36,051 nt of DNA, taken from NCBI GenBank assembly GCA_035457345.1, contig DATIBT010000042.1:1-36051 (forward strand), in the 5' to 3' direction. Positions 16,747-23,833 of this stretch are shown here, in pieces (positions within the stretch are counted from its first letter, which is position 1; each line of letters begins with the position of its first letter). The notes under the pieces are model-generated. The model was not told where the DNA came from, ran no database searches, and saw nothing but the letters and a program-made list of their open reading frames with translations. A program made the translations under genes and the position numbers. This DNA comes from DASTDY01 sp035457345 (GTDB lineage: Bacteria; Patescibacteriota; Saccharimonadia; Saccharimonadales; EFPC-124).

Positions 16747-17622
16747 ATGACCAAGATAATGCTCGTTGAAGATGATAAAAGCCTGCGTGAAATTTATGGC
16801 GTACGCTTACTAGCGGAGGGGTACGACATTGTCTCGGCTGGCGATGGTGAAGAAGCGCTTGCCATGGCAATCAAAGAACGCCCCAAGCTCATTATTAGCG
16901 ACGTTATGATGCCCAAAATTAGCGGTTTCGACATGCTCGATATTTTGCGCTCTACCACAGAAACCCGCGACATTAAAGTGATTATGATGACCGCGCTAAG
17001 CTCAGAGGACCAACGCCAGCGGGGCGAGCAAATGGGCGCAGACCGCTATTTGGTCAAATCGCAAGTTGGGATCGAAGACGTGGTACGTGTTGTGCACGAA
17101 GTGCTTGGCGACGGTACGGCAAAACCTCCCGCTGCCCCTGCGGCTCCACCTGCTGCTACACCGACGACACCAGTTGCGCCAGCAGCTCCCGCTGCCCCTG
17201 CAGCACCAGTAGCCCCTGCTGCGCCACGTGCACCCACACCTCCCGCCTCTGCAACAACTGCCGCACCCCATCAGCAAACGCAATTTTCTCCTGCGCCAGC
17301 ACCAGCACCTCACCCAATGCCACCAGTCAGCTCTACTACAGCCGCGCCGCCCTCAGCACGCCAGCGTGTTATCCAGCCAATTGCCAACCCAGCTCCTCAA
17401 GTCGACATTAACGAGCTACTAAACAAAGAGCTCGCCCGCGAGGCAGGGGTAACGCCGCCAACGGCCGCCCAAGAAAAAGCAGCCATCCAGAACCAGCTCA
17501 ACTCCCTTAATCAACCTGGCCAGCAGCCTCCGCGCCCTGTTGTGCCGCCAGCACCACAGCCACCAACACAACATGTAAACGTGCAAGTACCTGAACGTCC
17601 ACAGCCGCCTCAGGATAAATAA
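16747..17622 (+). CDS. CheY-like response regulator with long Pro/Ala-rich tail
   Basis: Residues 1-125 form a complete receiver domain. Acidic residues are Glu8, Asp9 and Asp10; the phosphoacceptor is Asp52 in ISDVMMPK; Thr83 follows in MMTALSS; and a Lys is present in DRYLVKSQV. There is no DNA-binding domain. Residues about 130-291 are low-complexity Pro/Ala/Gln (for example repeated AAPAAPAAP). A short helical insert, DINELLNKELAREAGVTPP, lies near 220-238 and could be a protein-docking segment. It most probably receives phosphate from the adjacent kinase, 36 bp upstream. With no DNA-binding domain, output should be by protein contact. Confidence 0.88.
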   Translation: MTKIMLVEDDKSLREIYGVRLLAEGYDIVSAGDGEEALAMAIKERPKLIISDVMMPKISGFDMLDILRSTTETRDIKVIMMTALSSEDQRQRGEQMGADRYLVKSQVGIEDVVRVVHEVLGDGTAKPPAAPAAPPAATPTTPVAPAAPAAPAAPVAPAAPRAPTPPASATTAAPHQQTQFSPAPAPAPHPMPPVSSTTAAPPSARQRVIQPIANPAPQVDINELLNKELAREAGVTPPTAAQEKAAIQNQLNSLNQPGQQPPRPVVPPAPQPPTQHVNVQVPERPQPPQDK

Positions 17623-17624
17623 GG

Positions 17625-17630
17625 TACAAT
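17625..17630 (+). promoter_or_regulatory. TACAAT 6 nt before the pseudouridine synthase start
   Basis: TACAAT ends 6 nt before ATG 17637; no SD. Confidence 0.5.
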
Positions 17631-17636
17631 GCTGTC

Positions 17637-18344
17637 ATGGACAGCAACGATCCAACTCGGCTTAATAAATACTTAGCCAGCCGCTTGAATGTCGGACGGC
17701 GTGCCGCTGACTTGCTTATTGCCAGCGGCCAAGTGTGGGTGAATGGCAAGCAAGCGGAACTCGGTGACCGTGTCGTTCCTGGGGACGAAATCGTTGCCGA
17801 AGGCAAATTGCTTGACTGGGACGAAAGCCATCAGTTCACGTATCTTCTTATGGACAAACCAACTGGCTATGTCTGCAGCCGCCGCCAACAAGGGGACGCG
17901 CATACTATTTACAGCCTGCTCCCACAGAAGTATCAGCACCTTAAAACGGTGGGGCGGTTAGACAAGAACTCGTCAGGTCTCATACTTCTCACCAACGACG
18001 GCGACCTGGCGCACCGCCTTACTCACCCCAAGTTCGCTAAAGTTAAAAAGTACGAAGTGACGTTAGATAAACCGTTGCAACCACTCCACCACCAAATGAT
18101 TGCCGACCACGGTATTAACCTACCAGACGGGAAAAGCCAATTTGCGCTTGAACGTCTAGTGGAGGGCGACGATACGCAGTGGCTCGTTATTATGAGCGAA
18201 GGTCGCAACCGCCAAATTCGCCGTACATTTGCCGCACTTGACTATGACGTTACTCGCTTACGCCGCGTGCAATTTGGTGAATGGCATATAGATAATCTGC
18301 GCGGTAAACGGCTGGGCGAACTCGATATTGCAAGCATAACTTGA
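17637..18344 (+). CDS. RsuA/RluB-type pseudouridine synthase
   Basis: The 235-residue enzyme isomerises uridine to pseudouridine in rRNA. The N-terminal S4 RNA-binding domain is residues about 7-55 (TRLNKYLASRLNVGRR, GQVWVNG). The catalytic domain has GRLDKNSSGLILLTNDG with the catalytic Asp109 in the RLD motif, then a conserved KKYEVTL and the C-terminal EGRNRQIRR. Length and motifs fit the RluB/RluF/RsuA group; target position (16S or 23S) is not determinable by eye. It starts 6 nt after a -10 hexamer. Confidence 0.93.
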   Translation: MDSNDPTRLNKYLASRLNVGRRAADLLIASGQVWVNGKQAELGDRVVPGDEIVAEGKLLDWDESHQFTYLLMDKPTGYVCSRRQQGDAHTIYSLLPQKYQHLKTVGRLDKNSSGLILLTNDGDLAHRLTHPKFAKVKKYEVTLDKPLQPLHHQMIADHGINLPDGKSQFALERLVEGDDTQWLVIMSEGRNRQIRRTFAALDYDVTRLRRVQFGEWHIDNLRGKRLGELDIASIT

Positions 18345-18369
18345 AATTATCATCTGTTTGTTGTATAAT
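18341..18369 (+). promoter_or_regulatory. Consensus-like sigma70 promoter for the 18411 gene
   Basis: TTGAAA (18341-18346), 17-nt spacer, TATAAT (18364-18369). The -35 overlaps the stop of the preceding gene. Expected transcription start is near 18376, giving a leader of about 35 nt. Confidence 0.8.
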
Positions 18370-18410
18370 TTAGCAGCCAACAACGGCAGACACGGAAGGA
18401 GCCGAGTGGG

Positions 18411-18851
18411 TTGAGCAACAAAGACGCTGCGGAACTACCGCCGCTTCGAACCAAGACGATTAGCCTCCACCAGAGCCGCACTACGCCCGGAACGGAAGTT
18501 TCGGCCGAGGGTCTGGGCAGGGTGCTCGTGCGCCTTGGGCGTGAAGGTATGCGGGTGAACCGCATCTACAACGACCACAACGCCTTTACGGCAACTGTCA
18601 CCTGGGGCCCGTTGGAATTCCTATTCATTGACCCCACCACGACGGCACGCATCATCAGCATCTTCCCGGGCCTCTTCCTGAGCGACATAGCAGTGGAGGT
18701 GGCATACCCGGAGTTGAGCCCGGACGAGGTCAAGAGGCTCTCAGACCTTGATCGGCTCATCTACGTCCGCTGGCAACTGTACCTCCCAATGCACCTGGAG
18801 CGCCTGCTCATCGAAGAAGAAGCGCTGCGCGCCGTACCCGAAGGTTGCTGA
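18411..18851 (+). CDS. Unknown GC-rich single-gene unit, 146 aa
   Basis: The 146-residue soluble protein starts with TTG at 18411, 10 nt after GGAAGGAG. No family is recognised. Residues about 25-100 look like mixed alpha/beta (EGLGRVLVRLGREGMRVNR, FTATVTWGPLEFLFIDP), and the last 45 residues are a charged helical tail (DEVKRLSDLDRLIYVRW). Codons are very GC-rich: bases 18481-18540 are 42/60 G+C by my count, versus 30/60 in der bases 19201-19260. It has its own promoter (18341-18369) and a 3' stem-loop (18867-18900), and is inserted between two housekeeping genes. Confidence 0.68.
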   Translation: MSNKDAAELPPLRTKTISLHQSRTTPGTEVSAEGLGRVLVRLGREGMRVNRIYNDHNAFTATVTWGPLEFLFIDPTTTARIISIFPGLFLSDIAVEVAYPELSPDEVKRLSDLDRLIYVRWQLYLPMHLERLLIEEEALRAVPEGC

Positions 18852-18866
18852 AGCACTACCGTGTCA

Positions 18867-18900
18867 TGCGGACCCGGGTGGCGATGCTGCCCGGGCCGCA
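18867..18900 (+). terminator. Strong stem-loop after the 18411 gene
   Basis: TGCGGaCCCGGG (18867-18878) pairs with CCCGGGcCGCA (18890-18900) with one mismatch. No T tract; der's promoter follows within 20 bp. Confidence 0.55.
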
Positions 18901-18913
18901 CGACCCAAGTAAC

Positions 18914-18922
18914 TGATATAAT
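18914..18922 (+). promoter_or_regulatory. Extended -10 8 nt before the der start
   Basis: TGA-TATAAT (TG at 18914-18915, hexamer 18917-18922) ends 8 nt before ATG 18931. No -35 and no SD. Predicts leaderless der mRNA. Confidence 0.6.
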
Positions 18923-18930
18923 CAAGAACA

Positions 18931-20268
18931 ATGAGCACCAAGAAACTACCTACCGTGGCCATCGTCGGCCAAACCAATGTCGGAAAATCCAGCCTGTTTA
19001 ACAGGCTTGTTGGCTTTCAGCAGGCGATTGTCGCCCGCGAGGCCGGCACCACTCGCGACCGGGTAGTCGGTAAGGTTGTTCACAAAGATCACGCCTTCTG
19101 GCTCGTGGACACCGCCGGCCTCAAAGAAGCAGAAGACGAATTTGAGGCAACCATCCAGGAACAAATCGAAGACGCCGTCGGCGCTGCAGACGTCATTATG
19201 ATGATCGTCGATGCAACCGTTATCCCAACAGACGAAGACCGCGCCATTGCAAAAAAAGCGCTCAAGTCTAGAAAGCCTGTCCTGCTCGTTGTTAACAAAA
19301 CGGATAAGGGCGGGGCACTCCCCAGCGAGGATTACCTGCGCCTTGGCATCAAGCATATCTATCGCACCAGCGCCGAGCAGTCGCGCGGCGTCATGGAATT
19401 GCTTGATGCATTGGCCCAGTTTATCCCGCCTGCGAGAGACATACCGGCAGACAACACGCTGCGCATTGCGCTTGTCGGCCGTCCAAACGTGGGCAAGTCG
19501 TACCTAGTAAATACTTTGGCCGGCAAACAAGAAGCTATTGTCGCCAATGTTGCTGGTACCACGCGTGACATCAACCGCGTACGCGTGCGCTACCACAACC
19601 GCGACATCGAAATTCTGGACACTGCCGGTATTCGCCGCAGCGGTAAGATAGAAGTGGGGATAGAAAAATTCAGCGTGCTTCGCAGCCTGCAAGCCATTGA
19701 AGAGGCCGATGTATGTCTGCTGCTCATGGATGCCAACGAGCTTAACGTGGCACTCGACCAAAAGCTCGCTGGCATTATTAAAGAGGCCGGTAAGGGCCTA
19801 GTGCTCGTGGTAAGCAAATGGGACAGCTTGGAAGACAAGACGCCGTTCAGCCGCGATGAAATTGCCGCAAGGCTCATGCAAAGTTTCCACCATGTCCCTT
19901 GGGCACCGCTTATTTTTACCAGTGCCGTCACAGGCCAAAACGTTGCCAAGCTATTCGACATAACCAGCGAAATAGATACCCGCCGCAAACAGCAACTAAA
20001 AACCGCCGAGCTCAACAAGGTATTACAAAAGGCCATTGCTGACCACCCGCCAGCCGGCCTCAAAAACACACACCCCAAACTCCGCTACATGGTACAAACA
20101 GATACCAACCCACCATGGTTTGTGGTGTTCGGCAGTAACCTGCAACAGTTACACTGGGGATATAAACGCTACTTAGAGCGCACCATGCGCGAGCAGTTCG
20201 ACTACATAGGCACCCCGATTAAATTTAGTTTTAAGTTTAGTCCTAAAGAAGAAAAAGAAAACGACTAG
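18931..20268 (+). CDS. der: GTPase Der (EngA)
   Basis: Essential ribosome-biogenesis GTPase for 50S maturation. The 445-residue protein has two tandem G domains: G1 GQTNVGKS (13-20), TTRD, DTAGL and NKTD; then GRPNVGKS (183-190), TTRDIN, DTAGIRRSG and VSKWD. The C-terminal KH-like domain includes PPAGLKNTHPKLRYM and ends with the usual basic/acidic tail. In the second G4 motif V-S-K-W-D replaces N-K-W-D (Ser for Asn), an unusual change of the guanine-specificity Asn. Everything else is normal. Confidence 0.97.
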   Translation: MSTKKLPTVAIVGQTNVGKSSLFNRLVGFQQAIVAREAGTTRDRVVGKVVHKDHAFWLVDTAGLKEAEDEFEATIQEQIEDAVGAADVIMMIVDATVIPTDEDRAIAKKALKSRKPVLLVVNKTDKGGALPSEDYLRLGIKHIYRTSAEQSRGVMELLDALAQFIPPARDIPADNTLRIALVGRPNVGKSYLVNTLAGKQEAIVANVAGTTRDINRVRVRYHNRDIEILDTAGIRRSGKIEVGIEKFSVLRSLQAIEEADVCLLLMDANELNVALDQKLAGIIKEAGKGLVLVVSKWDSLEDKTPFSRDEIAARLMQSFHHVPWAPLIFTSAVTGQNVAKLFDITSEIDTRRKQQLKTAELNKVLQKAIADHPPAGLKNTHPKLRYMVQTDTNPPWFVVFGSNLQQLHWGYKRYLERTMREQFDYIGTPIKFSFKFSPKEEKEND

Positions 20269-20283
20269 GGGTAGTCGTTCGAC

Positions 20284-20322
20284 GTGGCAGGACCTGAGCC
20301 CGTAGTACTCAGATCCTGCCAC
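20284..20322. terminator. 15-bp bidirectional stem-loop between der and the 20338 gene
   Basis: Bases 20284-20298 pair with 20308-20322 (14 of 15 positions) around a 9-nt loop. It lies between convergent stops; no U tract. Confidence 0.65.
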
Positions 20323-20337
20323 TACACGCGGCGTTTC

Positions 20338-20850
20338 TTACGCCATGACGGGTAGAGGCGCTCCCAACTTGCCCGCAAGGGCGTGCTGATGGGCCGTCTG
20401 GCCGAAACGACCACCATGGCGCACCGGGCCTGGATCGGGCGCCTTGTCGGTGCGCTCGATACCCAGGACGCCCATGCCCACGTAGGTGATCTCGGCCGCT
20501 CCGTCTGCGCTGGTCACCCTGACCGTGCTGCTGTCGCTGAACCTTACTCCCGTGAGCTGGCATTCCGGTGTTCCCTTGCCGAGCCAGCACACGCTGAGTG
20601 TCCCCAGTTCGTGCCGTGCATCACACCTTCCGAAGTCGTCACAGTCAGGGGTATCGGCGATAATAATGCCGCCGATACCCCTGAACTGACCGGTAATACG
20701 GATGGGTTCGCCCTCCGATGCCGGCTCGACGACTTGCAGTGTCGTGCCACAATCGAAGGTGATGAATCCGCCGTCGCTGCGAAGTACAGTCTTGCCGTGC
20801 ACTCGCACATAGTACCGTCCCGCGAGCGTGTGCGGAAAACTTAACGGCAT
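20338..20850 (-). CDS. Unknown Cys-containing GC-rich protein, 170 aa
   Basis: The ATG at 20850 is chosen because AAGGAGG lies 8 nt upstream; longer in-frame starts lack an SD. No signal peptide or membrane helix is visible. The sequence is beta-rich, with several Cys (FDCGTTLQV, DCDDFGRCDARH, CWLGKGTPEC) that could form two disulfides or a metal site. The motif RFSDSSTVRVTSADGAAEITYVGMGVLGIER suggests a beta-sandwich-like half. No family recognised. It has its own promoter (20897-20925) and shares a stem-loop with der. GC-rich codons; part of the SD-led cassette class. Confidence 0.65.
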   Translation of the reverse strand: MPLSFPHTLAGRYYVRVHGKTVLRSDGGFITFDCGTTLQVVEPASEGEPIRITGQFRGIGGIIIADTPDCDDFGRCDARHELGTLSVCWLGKGTPECQLTGVRFSDSSTVRVTSADGAAEITYVGMGVLGIERTDKAPDPGPVRHGGRFGQTAHQHALAGKLGAPLPVMA

Positions 20851-20896
20851 GAAGAAAACCTCCTTCGGTAGAGACATGCCGTGCGTGCTGCAGGCC

Positions 20897-20925
20897 ATTA
20901 TCCAACACAAAGGCCGTATCGTCAA
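20897..20925 (-). promoter_or_regulatory. Promoter of the 20338-20850 gene
   Basis: On the minus strand TTGACG (complement of 20920-20925), 17-nt spacer, GATAAT (complement of 20897-20902). Leader about 40 nt with SD AAGGAGG. Confidence 0.7.
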
Positions 20926-20950
20926 ACTTGCGCCTTGACCACTTCTTGCA

Positions 20951-20956
20951 CATACT
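20951..20956 (+). promoter_or_regulatory. CATACT 6 nt before the pth start
   Basis: CATACT ends 6 nt before ATG 20963; no SD. Confidence 0.45.
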
Positions 20957-20962
20957 AAAGTC

Positions 20963-21532
20963 ATGAAACTTATTATTGGCCTCGGCAATGTTGGCCCGCA
21001 TTATGTGGGCACTCGGCACAATGTGGGCTTTAGCGTGCTTGACGCCTTTGCTGCAGCACATCATCTTGAGTGGCTTACCAAAGACAAATATAAGGCTGTT
21101 ACAGCCGAAGGATTTATTGCAGGCGAAAAGGTCATGCTTGCCAAGCCAACAACGTTTTACAACCTATCTGGCGAGGCCGCACGGGCAATAAAAGATTTTT
21201 ATAAATTAGAAAATACCGACATACTTGTAGCGCACGACGAGCTCGACCTCGCCTTTGGCATTGTGCGCACCCGTTTTGGCGGCAGTGACGCCGGTAACAA
21301 TGGCGTTAAAAGCATCACCCAACATATTGGTGAAGATGTGGCCAGGCTGCGCATTGGTATCGCTAACGAGCATCTGGCAGCAAGCGATGCCGCAGACTTT
21401 GTGCTGTCACGTTTTACCAGAGAAGAGGCTGGCGCGCTTGGACGCGTTCTTCATGAAGCCGCACAATTAACTACGCGCTTCATTGACCCAGAACAAAAAT
21501 TCGAACACACGAGTGTTCGAATTTCAGAATAA
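20963..21532 (+). CDS. pth: Peptidyl-tRNA hydrolase
   Basis: Releases tRNA from prematurely terminated peptidyl-tRNA, recycling tRNA in the cytoplasm. The 189-residue length is normal. Active-site residues are present: Asn9 in GLGNVG, His19 in TRHNVG and Asp92 in VAHDELDL. The GGSDAGNNGVKSI and RLRIGIANEH segments complete the family signature. It starts 6 nt after CATACT, without SD. A 5-bp hairpin (21542-21558) lies after the stop. Confidence 0.96.
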   Translation: MKLIIGLGNVGPHYVGTRHNVGFSVLDAFAAAHHLEWLTKDKYKAVTAEGFIAGEKVMLAKPTTFYNLSGEAARAIKDFYKLENTDILVAHDELDLAFGIVRTRFGGSDAGNNGVKSITQHIGEDVARLRIGIANEHLAASDAADFVLSRFTREEAGALGRVLHEAAQLTTRFIDPEQKFEHTSVRISE

Positions 21533-21541
21533 TTGCATGGT

Positions 21542-21558
21542 GGGGCAGAGTGAGCCCC
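21542..21558. terminator. Short stem-loop after pth
   Basis: GGGGC (21542-21546), 7-nt loop, GCCCC (21554-21558). Between convergent pth and the 21605 gene. No U tract. Confidence 0.35.
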
Positions 21559-21604
21559 GGTCAGGGTTGTTTCGCGTGTATGCGCGGTTAACCTATCGAT
21601 TAGA

Positions 21605-21991
21605 TCAGACACGAACGTGACGTCCGTGGTGGCGGTAGCGGGGCAGGACAAACTCGATAGTCGAGCTCAACGCCCTCCCCACGGGCGTAACCAGGAACAC
21701 CACAAAGCGGCATGCAGCGGCGAACCACTGCAGCACCGTCATAACGATGTACCCGGCCACCAGGAGACCGACGAATGAGAGAATGACCAGCGAACCGCCA
21801 ATCAACACCATTGCCGGTTCCAGCGTAAAGAAAAGCTGGACCGAATAGGAGGTGAGAGCGATGCCCGCCGTGGAACTCACCACGGCAGCGTTGGCACTGA
21901 GCTGATCGGCACGCACTCCCCAAAGGGTGAGGAGAAGCATTTCGATAGACAGCGCCGTGGCGACGGCGGCGAGAAGAAACTGAACAGACAT
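21605..21991 (-). CDS. Small polytopic membrane protein, unknown
   Basis: The 128-residue protein has three or four hydrophobic helices: about 4-22, 38-52, 58-82 and 84-100, followed by a basic C-terminal tail (RYRHHGRHVRV). No family is recognised. The ATG at 21991 has GGAGG 6 nt upstream. Codons are GC-rich, like the other SD-led cassette genes. A 53-bp hairpin-forming repeat (22023-22075) sits in its leader. Function unknown. Confidence 0.65.
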   Translation of the reverse strand: MSVQFLLAAVATALSIEMLLLTLWGVRADQLSANAAVVSSTAGIALTSYSVQLFFTLEPAMVLIGGSLVILSFVGLLVAGYIVMTVLQWFAAACRFVVFLVTPVGRALSSTIEFVLPRYRHHGRHVRV

Positions 21992-22022
21992 CGGAATCCT
22001 CCAAGATCTACATCAACGTCAA

Positions 22023-22075
22023 TTTTTTGGGAGATGGCAAGCTACGACATGCATAGCTTTGCAACTCCCTAAAAA
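22023..22075. repeat. Long imperfect inverted repeat
   Basis: T run (22023-22028), GGGAG (22029-22033) and GCAAGCTA (22037-22044) face TAGCTTTGC (22054-22062), CTCCC (22065-22069) and an A run (22071-22075). It lies in the 5' leader of the 21605 gene and might be a regulatory hairpin, or a bidirectional terminator/attenuator. Confidence 0.6.
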
Positions 22076-22177
22076 TGACTCCGGAGCTCACTCTGTGAAT
22101 GTGCTAATGACTACTGTCAAGGCTTATATAATAAACTAAAAACTAAAAAAAGTCAATATATATGAAGGTACAAAAAA

Positions 22178-22455
22178 GCCCCAGGTAAGGGTGGGCATCA
22201 CCTGGGGCCATTTCACCCTTCAACCCACCCATTTCGGGCATTAGCGTGACCCACCTCACAGTAATAAGAGGTCCGCCGGTTAAAGGGGTTAGTTTGCATG
22301 CAACGCTGATAAGAGATTTATTTCAACCTCAAAGCGTAAAAGTGGAGGGTAGAAACTTTGACGCACGTTGCACGCAATCTAACTATTGATTCCCGAAGGA
22401 ACCAATGCTAGAAATTTGGGGGTATAAGGTGCGGTTTCGCCCTTTCAGGCTTACC
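22178..22455 (+). ncRNA. Structured RNA upstream of dprA
   Basis: This 278-nt region of the 520-bp gap between 21991 and 22512 encodes no protein but folds strongly. A 9-bp helix GCCCCAGGT/ACCTGGGGC (22178-22186 with 22200-22208) encloses a loop whose AAGGGTG or GGGTGGG can pair with CACCCTT (22214-22220) or CCCACCC (22224-22230): a pseudoknot or two-state switch. A long-range helix joins 22288-22305 to 22366-22383 (16 of 18 pairs) and encloses CAAAG/CTTTG. Then come TTCC-CGAA-GGAA (22390-22401), CCAA/TTGG, and a terminal arm GGTATAAG/CTTACC (22421-22455) capped by GCG-GTTT-CGC. TATAAT (22127-22132) may be its promoter. It could be a dprA leader (riboswitch-like) or a separate RNA. A raiA-motif-like RNA is one candidate family to test. 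Confidence 0.7.
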
Positions 22456-22511
22456 ATGCAATAATTTAACACACTGAGTGTTTTATGTCAATACTTTAAC
22501 GCATAAATAAT

Positions 22512-23366
22512 ATGAAAATCAATAAAACCTCGCCAGATGAATCAAAATATCTTAAGATTATAAGTAGTATTGCGCAAAAACCAAAAAGGTTATGGTTTGT
22601 TGGCAACTTGCCGGAAAAACGATGGCCGACAGTGGCTATTGTTGGCACCCGCAAGCCGACCAGCTACGGCAGAGAGATGGCACACCGGCTGTCTTACGAA
22701 CTCGCCACCCGGGGTGTCGTTATTGTGAGCGGGCTGGCACTCGGTATAGATGGCATTGCGCATCGTGCAGCGCTCGAGGCTGGTGGTATAACCATCGCTG
22801 TTATGGCCGGAGGCCTAGACGCTATCCACCCACGAACTCACCGTAGCCTGGCCGTCGACATAATTACTAATGGCGGTGCGCTTATAAGTGAATACGGGGC
22901 AGGCGAGCCGGCTTACAAACAAAACTTTATTGCCCGCAACAGGATTGTTTCAGGTATCAGCGACGTCGTAGTCGTTATAGAAGCGAGCAAACGCAGCGGC
23001 ACCATTCATACCGCCAGTTTTGCCCTGGAGCAGGGAAGAACGGTCATGGCCGTGCCCGGCAACATAACCAGCCCCGCGAGTGCCGGCTGCAATACGCTCA
23101 TTAAAACTGGCGCAGCACCCGTAACAGAGGTAGCTGACATACTACAAGAATTAGGCCTCGCAGAGCAACCAACAAGCGTGCCCCTCGGGGACAGCCCAGA
23201 GGAGCAAATCATTTTGCGCCTACTCACCGATGGCTTGCGCGACGGCGACACTATACAAAAACAGAGCGGCCTTGCACCGGCTCTGTTTGGGCAAACCTTA
23301 ACCATGTTGGAAATTAGGGGTAAAATTCGTGCGTTAGGCGCAAATCAGTGGACAATAGGGCAATGA
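22512..23366 (+). CDS. dprA: DNA-processing protein DprA
   Basis: DprA loads RecA onto incoming single-stranded DNA during natural transformation. The 284-residue protein has the Rossmann-like DprA domain with TVAIVGTRKPTSYGREMA, VVIVSGLALGIDGIAHRAAL, ARNRIVSGISDVVVVIEA and the nucleotide-contacting AVPGNITSPASAGCNTLI. A short winged-helix DML1-like tail follows (about 215-284). It lacks the N-terminal SAM domain of some homologues. Located immediately downstream of a structured RNA. The ATG at 22512 has no clear SD and no clean leaderless -10, so its start depends on the RNA context. Confidence 0.95.
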   Translation: MKINKTSPDESKYLKIISSIAQKPKRLWFVGNLPEKRWPTVAIVGTRKPTSYGREMAHRLSYELATRGVVIVSGLALGIDGIAHRAALEAGGITIAVMAGGLDAIHPRTHRSLAVDIITNGGALISEYGAGEPAYKQNFIARNRIVSGISDVVVVIEASKRSGTIHTASFALEQGRTVMAVPGNITSPASAGCNTLIKTGAAPVTEVADILQELGLAEQPTSVPLGDSPEEQIILRLLTDGLRDGDTIQKQSGLAPALFGQTLTMLEIRGKIRALGANQWTIGQ

Positions 23367-23370
23367 AGGC

Positions 23371-23410
23371 CAGCGTACAGGAGTTCTTCCATGAACTCCT
23401 GTAACCGCTG
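23371..23410. terminator. Stem-loop between dprA and the 63-aa gene
   Basis: ACAGGAGTTC (23377-23386), loop TTCCAT, GAACTCCTGT (23393-23402), closed by CAGCG/CGCTG outside (23371-23375 with 23406-23410). Convergent stops on both sides; no U tract. Confidence 0.65.
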
Positions 23411-23421
23411 GGCGATGTCCC

Positions 23422-23613
23422 TCAGTCTTTGTCCGGCTTCCGTGCCGACTGAGTCGTTACGATAGGACCTAGCATGTCCCAGGCTTCTTCGGACACACTT
23501 GCCCTTGCCTTGTCGCTAGTCGTAACGCCATACGTAGCCGTGCCGCAGATCAATTCGTGCGGCTCGGCATCGGGGGGTGGCGCCTGATTGGCGCCCGGGT
23601 CGGTGTCGCTCAT
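23422..23613 (-). CDS. Small acidic protein, 63 aa, unknown
   Basis: Soluble 63-residue product starting MSDTDPGANQAPPPDAEPHE. The first 20 residues are disordered-looking and acidic/Pro-rich; a short structured part follows (LICGTATYGVTTSDKARASVSEEAWDMLGP, about residues 21-50), then a charged tail. The ATG at 23613 is supported by GGAAGG 9 nt upstream and a sigma70-like promoter (23713-23741). GC-rich codons. Could be a small regulatory or antitoxin-like protein, but there is no partner gene and no motif; unassigned. Confidence 0.55.
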   Translation of the reverse strand: MSDTDPGANQAPPPDAEPHELICGTATYGVTTSDKARASVSEEAWDMLGPIVTTQSARKPDKD

Positions 23614-23712
23614 GAGCGCATACCTTCCATTTCTTACCTGTGCCGTGACACAAAGGGACAAAAAACACGGGGACAGGTGCTTGTAAGCACCGCCGCCCGC
23701 GCGTAAGCACAT

Positions 23713-23741
23713 ACTATAAACTCGTATCATATATTATTCAA
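23713..23741 (-). promoter_or_regulatory. Promoter of the 63-aa gene
   Basis: On the minus strand TTGAAT (complement of 23736-23741), 17-nt spacer, TATAGT (complement of 23713-23718). Leader about 92 nt with a perfect small hairpin GGTGCTT-AC-AAGCACC near 23677-23692. Confidence 0.7.
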
Positions 23742-23833
23742 GTACTTGCTTACACATTTTACACGCCAATACTTGCATTACCTGGCCACTATCCAGTAGC
23801 ATAGGCCACTGAAACCATTAGACACGAGAAAGC

